DNA of 64,000 nucleotides from Verpa conica. Taxonomy: Eukaryota > Ascomycota > Pezizomycetes > Pezizales > Morchellaceae. Positions 48,701-61,926 of the stretch are shown here, one piece after another; position 1 is the stretch's first letter; each line of letters begins with the position of its first letter. The notes beneath the pieces were generated by a model that made no database searches, was not told the DNA's origin, and saw only the letters and a program-made list of their open reading frames with translations. The translations under genes were made by a program, and so were the position numbers. Location of the stretch: assembly GCA_033030425.1 (NCBI GenBank), contig JAUFSD010000013.1, positions 310,001 to 374,000 of the forward strand, given 5' to 3'.

Positions 48701-51700
48701 AAAAAAGCCTAGACTTTACCCAACAGAGATTCTATTACGATAGTTTTTGTCTTACGGGTCATCTCAAATCTGGTGCTGCCTTCCACTTTTGTGTGGGATA
48801 TACTTTAGTCTCCTCTCCATTGCGTTCTAATGTGGAGAAAGACTCTAGAAACTCTCAAAGGGGAGTTTTTACTCGACCCTCCTCCTCGGTTGTGCCTGTC
48901 GTGGGGCCACATCTTGAAAATTCAGTTATCTGTCTGGGGTATACCGCATATAACTGCTACCTGTGCGTTTGGATGACAGTGCCCCTAAATCTTTCTAGGG
49001 TTTGTATGAGGACATTGGTACCTTTAGGAGCGCTATGCATGAATAGTAGGTGCTACGTGCTGTACAACTCAACGTCTTTAGCCAAGAGTTGAGCGGGTTA
49101 CATGCATCTGGGGGGACTAATCCTCTAGAATGTGGCGTGCTGGTATATACCAGTAGGCATTAAGAGTAGGGGCTTTATCGATGCGTAGACAAATAAAGGT
49201 AATTGGTCACCATATAAGATCTCCATTGACCGATTGCAGAACTTAGGTATGAAACTCAGAGGCCCCATTGCATTTCCGTAAGTGTTAGGTGTGACTCGAA
49301 TGTGGATTTACAGGATTTTTTTTCCCCTGATGGGTTGGAACACAATGTAGCAGGTATGTTGTTTAAGGATAGAAACGTGGAGCTTAGTCTAGTACGTGGA
49401 CATCTAGGAAAAAGATCCCCTTTTTGAGACGCTTGTGAGGGTATGTAATATATTTCAATCAAGAGATTTCTTATCCTTAAAATAGGAATAGAGCGCTATA
49501 TCGAGCAGAAAGAGTAGGACATAACTCCCTACTGACGGATTATTTTCAGCATGGTTTGGTGTAATAAAGTCCAAAACGACACTTCTATGTATTGGGACAA
49601 GACTTTCTGACAACTGACTATGAAGCTGTAGATCGTGGATAGTCCACCCTTTCAAAATCGCATATCTATATTTACTTGTGAGAGTAGAGGAGTCGTGAGG
49701 AAGGATAGGGTATCTCAAGAGATAAGTAATAGCAGTGAATTCAGCCACAAGGCAAACACCATGAAGAATTTTCCTCAGTGCGCGTCAAAAATAAGAGAAT
49801 AGGGGTCGAAGTCGTAGTGCTCAGGCATTGATTTCTACAAGAACTACTCGACTATCACACTAATTCGATGAGGTATATCGATCAATGATTAAACCTATTT
49901 TTTGTATCTTTTAGGGGAGACAATCCATCTTATACAAAGGACAATGACAGTCAACTAGTATCTTAAAGAGAGGGTCCTCATAATGCGGTATATATTCTCT
50001 TACATGCCCTGGGCCTTTCTGCTTGTGCCGTACTGGGATCATGATATATGCCTTCTGAGGGAATTTTTGATCTCGATTCGATAAGATGATTGCATCATAG
50101 CTGAGAATATTAAAGATACTGAAGATTTCGATCTGCTATGTCAGAAGTCGCTAGCGGCATTTCCCTACTACATTTTATTGTAGTCGTTTGCTCAACTGTA
50201 AACGTACGTACCAATGGTAGTTTATAATCAATCCAGGCCCCTTCTTAAGGACCTCAGGAGTAGCAGGAGCAGCATGTGTGTGAACTCTGTATTCGATCGA
50301 GATTTAATTTTTAATCTCGGCACTGGGACCCGTTATATTAGTTTGTGGTTTGCCGCCTGGATGACAGATATTTTTAGGAACCACGGAAAATATACACTAG
50401 GACGGGGCCGAGAGGCACAGAATTGATACAGAGTTGAATTATCCAAGGTAGTCAATACCCTGCACGTGATCATCACGTGAGAACTTTCGGGCCGGTGTGA
50501 GACATTTGCTCTACCCGCATAAGGAGGGGGGAGATAATGGCTTACCCCTAGAGCCTCTCTACTCAAAAGATTTGGGCCTGAGTATGTATGTATTATGACC
50601 GCTCTAAGGCCTCTGACGGGAAGAAGAGCAGACAATGTTACACCCGCAATCGCAGTCAAAAAGGCCCCCTCGACCGCCCCCTGGACCTACACCCTCCAGC
50701 AGTCTTGGGGGCGCCTTTGTGCTTTGCTCAAGTTCAGGGTCACCCCCGGTTGTGAAGAGGGTATCTCTGTGGGTCCATTCGCATGAATCATGATTGCCTG
50801 GTCAAATAAAGATTTGGTCTTTCTGACAGTTATGTATGACTAGGATCAAGCCTTAATCCACCCATGGGGACAGACAACCTCTCCAACGAACAAACGTTTC
50901 TGCCCGAATACCTGTTGTGGCTTTGGTGCATCTTTATGGCTGAAGTTCTGCCAGACTCGATGGGGGGGCATCCACACCATTTATCAGCAGACATCTAAAC
51001 GGTTAGAAAGCAATCTCACAGACACAGGCTTACGGCCCGGAAACCCGTAATTTGAGCTGACTTCCTTTCCTCATTACCACGTGCCCCACGCGAGATATTG
51101 AAAATGGCGCGATGGAAATACCCTTATTAATGGAAGATCTTTAGTTTAGCTAGAGTGTTATTTGAGCATCCGGCCAGACAGCCGGAGCCAGACAGGGCCC
51201 CAGGACTGAGATTTTCACACTTGGGATGATCGGGAGAATTGACGTCAAGGGAGAGAGGGGGGGGGGGGGTTAATGGCCCTTGATAGCCTGCGTTGCCCCG
51301 CATTGCCCCTCACACGATACTTGATACTGGCAAACGATGCCCATCACCCTAATTACCGGGCCTGCAACGCCGACAACAGCCACTGGGGAAGAATTGAGGC
51401 ACTTTTCCAAACCACTGTGCATCGCCGGAGAAAAAGAAAGGGAAAAAAAGAAACAATAGGAAGAAACAGCAGAAGCAGGAACAATCATCGGTATTAATTC
51501 TGGAACTATTCATAAAAAACGGGGATTGTCGGTTATTACTCTATTTGTGTTCCATATCACGTTTCCCCTCCCATCTTCACGATGCTAGTGGAATCCTGGG
51601 CTTTTGTTTGCCGTACCGCGTTCCCCGACGGTCATTCCCAGGGCTAAGTGATGCAAGCAAGAGCTCCCTATAGCCAAACAGCCGCAACCTAAATGAGAAA

Positions 51701-51845
51701 GGTACCAATGGGAGTGTAGAACAATACGAACCTGAGAGGGAAAAGAAAGCAGCTAAAAACAGATCTATGATATTCCCCCGCCTTATTTACCCATGGGATT
51801 GTTTTTTGTTTTGTTTGGATACAGTCTCTTTTTTAGCACATCTTC

Positions 51846-51876
51846 GAGAAGAGCCAGAAGAGCCAGAAGAGCCAGC
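51846..51876. repeat. 9-bp tandem repeat (AGCCAGAAG)n
   Basis: Three units of AGCCAGAAG or its shifted form lie about 300 bases upstream of the GH1 start. Confidence 0.8.
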
Positions 51877-52035
51877 CAACAGGCAAGATCGCCGCCATTC
51901 CGTATTACAGCTTGGACAAAAACAGTAGTTACAGGAATTCTCCAAGTGCTTGGTACCCTCTTGTTTATTCTTTCGGAGAGTTCTAGCTCCCGGAGGAAGC
52001 TTAGAATCTTTACTTAAGGGTTCGCACCTCCGCAC

Positions 52036-52054
52036 CCAATCTCTTGGGTATAAA
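52036..52054 (+). promoter_or_regulatory. CCAAT plus TATA box of the GH1 gene
   Basis: CCAAT (52036-52040) is followed nine bases later by TATAAA (52049-52054), which lies 118 bases upstream of the start codon at 52167. Confidence 0.5.
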
Positions 52055-52166
52055 TTGCGGATTAGTACCACCTTCATCTGATACCACCACCACTACTATC
52101 AACGTCAGGAGATATAGAAACCTTATTTACAATCTTAAGGTTTTAATAAAAACACCAATTGCAACT

Positions 52167-53851
<1,685 letters not shown>

Positions 53852-55709
53852 AGCTGTCGCTTCTCTATTTGTCTATCTTCATATGACTTTCATGATTTTT
53901 CAAAAGGAAAGAAGAAAAAAAAGACTTGTATCGTAGCGGTCTAGATCAACTATCCATGATTTGAAGAACAAAACCCGCGTTATCTGAGCCTACTGTTTTG
54001 AGTACTCGTAATAGTGACTCGTGAAGCACAGTCCGTCTCTTGAAAAAAAAGAAAACACGGTCGAGTCGTCTAAAGCATTGACGTTCACCTGCAGAGAAAA
54101 AAGAAAGTCTAAAGACTCTGTCGATTATGTGACGTCTGCCTGCCCTATAGGAACGACCCGGGCAGACTCCCGAAGAAAAAGAAAGCAATTTTACAAGGCT
54201 CGCTCACCGAGTCTAATGAGACCCCCAGCCTAATCGTCCCAACAGCTCACTTGTCTCAGAATGACACAAATGATACAAAGTCAACCTCTAGAGAATCACC
54301 CCTGCATCATGAAAAATCACCAGCACATTCACCACCGTATGTGACCGCCTAAGGACACGGAACCAGAACCCAGAACAACGCCAATTGGAGAGGCTCACCA
54401 GCGGCAAATCCCTTAGTACACCGGCGATTACGAACACGCTCGCTATTCAGCCTGGCATGCAGTTAGAGCAGCTTAACTCGAGCATTTAGTGCATAGCAGG
54501 TTGTTAGGCCTGCATTGCACGCGTAGCTACAGTATAGATCATGAGAAATCACTAACTAGCGACCGGAGCGCCGCCCCGTGTTCCCGGGACCCCCGCATCC
54601 TGGCTGCTGCAGGGGCCGGATGGGATGCATCCAGAGCCCATTTGAGCCTCAATTGTTTCTTTGGCTCACTGCCAAGGTGAGGGGGAGCAGACTCAGCGAC
54701 GTGCATGTACGAAGCTCATCATCATTAACGCGTATATAGACGTCTCAAGGCTTCGAATGGCATGCAGTAGAGATACAGACGCGCAGTGGTCACCGCAAGT
54801 GTGGGGGGAGAGCTACACGATAGGGGCAGTCTTTGCCATTGAGGGAGCCGAATACCGAACTGACACGTGCAGGCTTTGACAACTGTGGTTCGGCCACTTC
54901 CGAAGCCCCCGAGTTCATCTATGCCGACAGCATATAACATGACCTTTTATCCACACAACGATGTCGATGCCGATAATAGGGCCTTGGTCTATCGGTGAGC
55001 CGAATTGAATCCCGTATACCCCTCCCCTGCCTTGCCTTACGACTCTGCACACTGGCCATAGCCCACTGTTCACCCGGTACGGTAGTTAGACGCCAGAATG
55101 CTTGAGTCTGCTTTAGAGACATCGCATTATTACCCGTCCTCCTCTCATCCGGGAAATTGGCGAAATTCCTCGCTGCACGTCACAGCAGCTACACCGGTGA
55201 ATTAAGACATTCTATACCCAACCGGAGCTTATGCATCTACGGATTTCAGCCAGCCGTGAACCAGAGGAGAGTAAAGTGCATACATAGCCGTTCAGGCGAA
55301 TGCTACCGGGATTTACGGCTCCCATTTCATTACGACTCCCTCCCTTTTCTCCCTCCTCCCCCACGCCCCGCCGTGTGAAACTGCTAGCTCTCAATTAGGA
55401 TTGCGAACAGGTTGTCCAAATATACCCGCAGAGCCCTCTTCTCCCCACCCCATCCTCCTATCTTTAGACTTCACTTCACCTCTGCTAAACAATATCAGGC
55501 GAGATACAACTAAGTATTGTGTGTGTAAACGGATTCGTGTGCATGCGTGAGTAAACGGAGTATAATACCACAACGTTTCTCCCCTCATGATGAACCTCAC
55601 CCCTACCCCTAGACCCGACCTAGACAACATCAATTCCTCCTCACGTCTGCATATACAGCTCCACGTCTCTTCTCTCCCCTCTCTACTCACCCCACTATTA
55701 CCTCCCATA
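53852..55709. other. Intergenic gap between GH1 and GH2
   Basis: Short frames only, none with motifs. A TATAATA stretch occurs near 55560, about 150 bases before the GH2 start. From about 55.3 kb the plus strand is C/T-rich, as is common before fungal start sites. Confidence 0.55.
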
Positions 55710-58506
55710 ATGGCAACCCCTAAGAGTATTGCCACGCTGAATACCAACTGGGAGTTTAAGCAAGCCGACAAACAAAAGTTCCTCCCCGTCTCCCAATTCC
55801 CGACCAATGTCCATCTAGACCTCCTCCACCACAATCTCATCGCTGACCCGTTCTTCTCTAAACAAGAGCTGGACTGTCAATGGGTTGGTGAGAGGGACTG
55901 GGTGTACCGCACGTCCTTCACTGCTGAGAAGCCGAAGCCCGGGGAGAAAAAGGTGCTGGTATTTGAGGGCTTAGATACCTATGCGGTTGTATCGGTCAAT
56001 GGAGAGGAGGTGCTAAGCACTGATAATATGTTCATTGAGTACCGTGTTGATGTGAGCAAGAAGCTAAAGGCTGGGGAAAATTGTCTTGAAATTCTATTCA
56101 AGAGTGCATTCTTGGAAGGGAAGAAGATACAGGATAGTGAGAAGGAACATCATTGGGGCTGTTGGAATGGTGACCCAAGTAGGTTGGCGGTTAGGAAGGC
56201 ACAGTACCATTATGTAGGTTCATTCCATCTTATTAAACCCCCCACAAGCCGGAAAACCTGAATAGTCAATTGCGGACTTCTAAGAGATTTTCATGCTTTA
56301 TTGTCAATCTTCAGTTGGGCTAATACACTTAGGGTTGGGATTGGGGTCCAACTCTTCTAACTTGCGGCCCTTGGCGTCCTATAACGCTCGAAACCTACAC
56401 TGCCCGCATATCTCACCTCCGCATCACCACCACCGTACCTCCTTCCCTCACCTCCGCACAAATCTCCGCCCAAACATCACTCGAAGGAATAAACACCACT
56501 TCCACATCACTCCACTATAAAATCACCTCTGCAACCGGTGCTACTGTCCTCGAATCATCCGCTTCATGTTCAGGATCCGAAGATACGGTTTCTACGCTTA
56601 CCCTTGATAAACCAGAGCTGTGGTACCCGCATGGATATGGTGAACAACCACTTTACAAGTTCACTACAACCCTCCGCGATGAGGATGGGAGGGAGATTGA
56701 CAGTATTACGAAGACTATTGGTATCCGGAGTGTGAAAGTAGTGGAGAGGGAGCTTAAGGATCAACCGGGCACATCGTTCTTCTTCGAGGTAAACGGGGTA
56801 CCGATCTTCTGCGGCGGAAGCAATTGGATTCCGGCAGATAACTTCATCCCTCGTATTGGTGATGAGAAATATAGAGATTGGCTGCAACTATTGAAAGATG
56901 GGAATCAGGTCATGGCCCGGTAAGTACCTAGCACATGACCGCTATGCTTCATGAAAGATCACTCGACTAACTCTAACCTAGAATCTGGGCAGGCGGTATC
57001 TATGAACAAGATGCGTTCTACGATATCTGCGATGAACTCGGTATAATGGTCTGGCAAGACTTTGCATTCGGTTGCGGCAACTACCCAGCCCATATACCAT
57101 CCTTCCGTGATTCTGTCCAGAAGGAAGCGGTATATAATGTCCATCGTCTTCACACTCATGCATGCATCGTTCTCTGGGCAGGTAATAATGAGGATTACCA
57201 ATATGCTGAGTCAATCGAGCCGGATCATCTCGGATACAATCCGAAAGACATGAATCCTGACAACTGGCTCAAAAGCGGGTTCCCAGCTAGATACTTGTAT
57301 GAAAAGCTGTTACCCGACGTGGTTGCTGAATATGGTGCTGGTGTGACATATCATCCTGGCTCACCTTGGGGAGGCGTGGATACCCGTGACCAAACTGTGG
57401 GCGATATCCACCAATGGAATGTCTGGCATGGATCCCAGGAAAAGTATCAAAATTTCGATAAACTTGGCGGTCGATTTGTGTCTGAATTCGGAATGGAGGC
57501 ATTCCCTGACGTTCGAACTATCGACTCATACCTTCCTAAGGGCTCAGATGAGCGATATCCGCAGAGTTCTACAATTGACTTTCACAACAAGGCTGATGGC
57601 CATGAACGAAGGCTGGCGCTATATCTAGTAGAGAACTTTAGATATACCTTTTCACCACTCGAACAGTATATCTATGCGACACAATTAATGCAGTCTGAAT
57701 GTCTCTCTACCGCGTACCGTCTTTGGCGTCGCGACTGGAAGGGGCCGGGGAGGGAGTATACCGCCGGTGCACTGGTATGGCAGATTAACGACTGCTGGCC
57801 TGTCACCTCATGGGCTATCGTCGATTACTACCTACGCCCTAAACATGCATACTTTACTATCAAGCGGGAGCTTGCAGAAATTGTTGTGGGTATCAAGCGC
57901 GTCAGAGTCGAAACACCAAAGGACCCTTGGACGAGAGTCGATATTAAGGTAGAAGAGAAAATCGAGGTATGGGCCGGATCCTTCAAGACAAAGCCACTCG
58001 AAGGTGTGAAGCTTGTCATTAGAAGCTGGGATGTAGAGACCGGTGAGAAGGTATTCGATGAGGTTGTCAAAGACTCCTTCACGCTCGAGGAGAATCGATC
58101 TATCGAGTTAACGGACATACGACTACCGGGCTGGAACGGCAAACCCGAGGGCGAGCGGGACATTGTTGTCGGTGCGTACCTTGAGAAAGATGGGAAGGTT
58201 CTGGCACGAAGAATCAGCTTTGCAGAGCCATTGAAGTATGTACACCCTCATTAAACTCGCTATAAAAATTTACTAAACTATAGTAGATATGTAAAACTCC
58301 AAAAACCCAAGGCACTAAAGACCGAAGTTTGTGGTGATATCATCAAAGTTAGCGCAGAAGTACCAATCAAGGGGTTAGCGGTAGAGACGCACCAGGAAGG
58401 AGTCGTTTTCGAAGATAATTTAGTAGATATTGTACCGGGTGAGGTTGTGGAGATTGTTGCGAAGGGTTTGAAAGGTGGTGAGGTATCCACAAGGTACCTG
58501 CTTTAG
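55710..58506 (+). CDS. GH2 beta-mannosidase, intracellular
   Basis: Exons 55710-56213, 56333-56919, 56982-58235 and 58287-58506 give 854 residues, close to fungal beta-mannosidase B. The enzyme releases mannose from the non-reducing end of beta-1,4-mannooligosaccharides. The N-terminal sugar-binding sandwich spans about 1-200 (HWGCWNGDPS, RKAQYHYGWDWGPTLLTCGP). The catalytic barrel has the acid/base Glu434 in LWAGNNEDYQ and the nucleophile Glu532 in FVSEFGMEAFP, plus the GGIYEQDAFYDICDELGIMV stretch. No signal peptide follows ATG 55710, so a cytosolic role is likely. An in-frame ATG at 55587 would add 41 poorly conserved residues and is less likely. Intron 1 (119 nt) is the longest here; its retention would stop the protein after about 185 residues. 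It follows the GH1 gene on the same strand. Confidence 0.93.
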
Positions 58507-58746
58507 GTAAAGGGCAGGCTGATTATAGGGAATTTTCCTTCTAAAAAATTATGTTGTATCTATGATATGGAATAAATAAATAAACGATTTTGTATATTCA
58601 CGATATAAGATAACTCGAGGCCTATTTAATCTTACTGGAGTGTAAAAAAGATTTCAGAGTGACTGCATAACCCACTATCACTAATAACTCTTGTACCACC
58701 ATAACACTAAGCATGAGTGATGAGCTATGAGTGGGACTAGTGCTAT

Positions 58747-58769
58747 AGAGTGGTATATTATACCGCTCT
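58747..58769. repeat. Small hairpin, 11-bp arms
   Basis: AGAGTGGTATA and TATACCGCTCT form an 11-bp stem with one mismatch around a single base. It lies 240 bases after the GH2 stop. Confidence 0.7.
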
Positions 58770-60427
58770 ACTCTTAATTCACCTTCTATATGTGAGAATA
58801 TGATTTTGAGGGTACATTCTCCGAGTGTCTGTTGATCTGGTCGGACAAATCTTATGTACAAATAGCGAGATTATGTGCTCATAATAATTTTTTAAAAAAT
58901 AACACAAGATATTTTCAAGAACTCTAGAAATTATGAAACAGCAGGGATTGATGGAATGAGATGGTAGTGCTTAGTTTTGGGGGGGGGGGGTGAGGAGGGG
59001 AGAATTCACTGGAATTGATAACTGATGACACAGGTGGCTGGGATAAATTGGCTAATAATGTTTCTATACATTTGAGCGCGCTTCATGACTGAGGTGCTAC
59101 GTAAGTGTAGTGAATTAAATGAATAGATAAAACTCCCATTTGGACATGAACGCTCACTCGGATCCTCTATTCATTTGGATCCTGTCACACTCCATGGGTT
59201 GGGTTATTCTACCCTAACCCGCCTAGTTCCCTTATTAACTTTTCTAGATAGGGTGATATATTTATAAATATTTGCTACAATTGACTTTCTAATGGCTTAG
59301 CCGATATTCGTAGAGATGGTTTGAGTGAAACGACATGAGTATGCTCTGGCTCGTTGGGGGGGGGCGCCCCCTTAACGGACTAACCCTGCTGGAGGGATAT
59401 TCTCTATATGGGCCACCCTACGTCCCCTGGATGGGCAACATACAAAACCCCGGGCTACAAAAAAAATACTCGGAAAAAAGAGCCTCCAATTGGCCAACCC
59501 TCTATAAATATAATAAAGCATAGTACAAAATACAAAATATAATTCAAGATAGATTTATATCTTCTATTGTTCCTATTCTTTTGAGTATACCTGTATTAAT
59601 TGAGGTATATTTTATATAATTTTTTAATTGGCTTACAGTTTTCCCGTGGGTGTCACGGCCAGAACAAGTACAAGAGTATTCTAGTAAGCAATTACCTAAT
59701 TCAGTTCTAATAAACAGAGCCCCAAGTATTAAAATCCCCGCTTAATATACATGTGCCTACCCCCCGGGCCCCGCCCGTACATGAAGCAGAAGAGAAGCTT
59801 ACCAGTTGAACAGGTGACGACATCCCTTGCATTCCGGTAACCGACCGCCATAGCTCATATTTTTAAGTATTGTCTAATACATATGCCGACACCCCCGGTC
59901 CAGAGACAGGCTTTATTATATTGAACGAACATCCTATCGGAAAACCCTGTTTAACAGCTCTCGATCCCAGACACTGCAGATTTCCCTTATCTCCCCCTTA
60001 TCGATCATTTGCTTTTTTTTTCTTTTTTTTCTTTTTTTCTTTTTTACTTCAATGAAGCGTATTTCAAATACCAGCGGTCAGTTCTGAAATAATGCCGATC
60101 TTTTCTGGGGGACTCGGGAGGAAAAAAGCATTAAGCGAAGGTGGGGGGAACCAATAAACAAACCTTGATTCTATGCAGGTGTCGGGGGGAGTGGGGATGA
60201 CCCTATTAATTGGGTAGACTCGCTTGCCAACACAAAACGTACCATGCCCAAACAAAGAGCCGAGAGGGGGGGAGGGCTACATTTCTTGGTTCTTGTTACC
60301 TACCTATGGAACTTCTATGATTAAACCCTATTCGTGGGTATGTCTCTTTTACATATCCGGTATACAGTAGATTTTTGTGTTGTAAGAGAAAAAAAAATAT
60401 GCTTATGATCGAGTCGATTGCGTATTT

Positions 60428-60449
60428 TTTCTTTCTTTCTTTCTTTCTT
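60428..60449. repeat. (TTTC)n microsatellite
   Basis: About five TTTC units in an AT-rich gap. Confidence 0.9.
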
Positions 60450-61033
60450 ATAGATCGTTTGTCGTTTGTAGCGAATGTGTATATCTGCCGTAAAGGTTTA
60501 TAGAACCGATGTATCATATTCTTATAGATCGACTAGCTAGCTGCTCTTGTAATAAAGTTTACGTGATCGAAATCATATTACTCAATTCATGGTACGTCAC
60601 TCGAATATGATGTACTGCTTATGTAGTACGAGCTTTTATTACCTAGTGTAGTAGTATAGTACGTGCTTGTTAGGGTTATAGCTATACTAGCACTGCTTTT
60701 ATTTGTGGTTCCTGCGACTAATGGCTTATTCAACCTAGCTGGTTAATTTCCTACTTAGTGCATTAGGGGAGTAACTGTGATGGTAAATCTATTTCATCTT
60801 AGAGATAATTTACGTGGGCCTAATAAATCAATCAACTAAACAACAATAATAATAATAAATAAAACCCAAATTCAATTGCAAAAGCCAAGTGATTGTTTAC
60901 GATAATTAACAGGACTAGAGGTTCCTACTACATATACAGCAGTTTAGGTTCAACCAGCTTATTACCCTATTATAATCACTTAAGCATACTTATTACCTCC
61001 TCTAGCCAGCCCACCACCTAGAGAGATAATCTG

Positions 61034-61926
61034 ATGCGGTACCCTGTTGATCAAGAAGACACGTTAGGTCCGCGATCTGATCCTTCTATAAGCACCGGCA
61101 TCTCTACCAAGGCACAAATACCCAAGGTTAATGCTATGAATTATGCAGTTGTTTCGATGACCTACGCTCTTGGTAGCAACGACATCTTCGTTTCGTAATA
61201 TCCTATCTTCTCCTACGCAAGGCCTCCCCCAGGCTACACTGGCAGAAAGAAAGATTGGAATGCAGACGAATGGCTAAGGATACAGCCTGATAGGGTTCGT
61301 CTCCGCCATATACCGATCCCTGCCAAGGGGTTGAATCCGCTAGTTCCATCACTCTGGGGTTCAAAGCCGCTAGATTTCGGATCTTGGGAGAACGAGAGAG
61401 TATCGTGGCTGACCCCCCGCTTGCAGACGTTCGTGATTCCCGCTGAAGTGCCTAAGGTGAACCAGGTTTGACGCCTTCAGCCCGTTCCCGATTCATAATT
61501 TATTAATATAACCTCTTCAGTGGAAGCGGATAGACCCGCCCGTCATGCTTTCCGCTGCCGATATGATCAGTATCGACAAGTATGAAAGAAGGGTCCAAGA
61601 ATACCTCCAGCAGGAATCAGTCACGGCGAACCACTCCACCCTCATTAGCTACGGTTCTATATGGTCGGATACCTTCGCTGGCCCCACCGCTCCTCTAAAT
61701 TACGATTATGATGATCTATCAAGCTGTGGGTCCGTTGACCCGATTACCCAGTGGCTCTCAAAAGGAGCACACGAAGACTTTTAAGAGGTTGCTAGAGATA
61801 TGGATAGGGCGAGTAGTGAAGCAAAGGTGCTACAGTGGATGTCCAGCGACGTTGGTGGGAGTGAGGAATTCTAGCACCCGGGAGAGGATGAGGCAGAAGA
61901 TGAGTTAGCGGACAAAGAGGGGTTAG
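61034..61926 (+). pseudogene. Broken gene with one intron and three in-frame stops, unknown protein
   Basis: From ATG 61034 one frame reads 144 codons to 61465, joins by a 55-nt GT-AG intron (61466-61520, branch-like TATTAATATAAC) in phase 0 to a second exon, and stays coding-like to about 61926. The frame is interrupted by TAA at 61196, TAA at 61782 and TAG at 61872. The parts between the stops look like real protein: ARPPPGYTGRKKDWNADEWL, GSKPLDFGSWENERVSWLTP, and an acidic end GEDEAEDELADKEG. A GTATGT donor at 61927 could start a further intron. I recognise no family. Each stop is one C-to-T change from a Gln codon, as repeat-induced point mutation could cause, but any TAA or TAG shares that property. 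Alternatives are a chance run of open frames, or a live gene with an exon structure I missed. Confidence 0.55.

Larger units (their letters stand above)
45791..52166. other. Long non-coding gap between transporter and GH1 genes
   Basis: It holds the upstream regions of both flanking genes. Between about 46 and 51.8 kb I found only short frames without motifs (up to about 108 codons), several G or T homopolymers and a 9-bp repeat. Possible old pseudogene material cannot be recognised by eye. Confidence 0.55.
58507..61033. other. Intergenic gap, AT-rich
   Basis: No gene seen. It contains a short hairpin, a TTTC microsatellite, G and T homopolymers, and TGTCACGGCC at 59651, which recalls LTR ends but has no partner. 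Confidence 0.55.

Noticed and set aside
49455..49748. 97-codon minus-strand frame
   Set aside because: No domain, no neighbouring coding exons, and surrounding DNA lacks any coding signal.
51200..51240. CTGAGA-containing stretch recalling a TPP riboswitch
   Set aside because: The paired thiamine-sensing helix sequence (ACCTGAT region) is missing and there is no thiamine gene next to it.
55587..55709. Upstream in-frame ATG of the GH2 gene
   Set aside because: The extra 41 residues are Pro/Ser/Leu-rich, unlike the family N-terminus, while ATG 55710 directly precedes the conserved LNTNWEFKQ.
59651..59700. TGTCACGGCC, resembling a gypsy-type LTR start; similar TGTCACGCC at 11829 and TGTCGGAACTCC at 27109
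   Set aside because: No second LTR, target duplication, primer-binding site or retroelement frame is visible near any of them.
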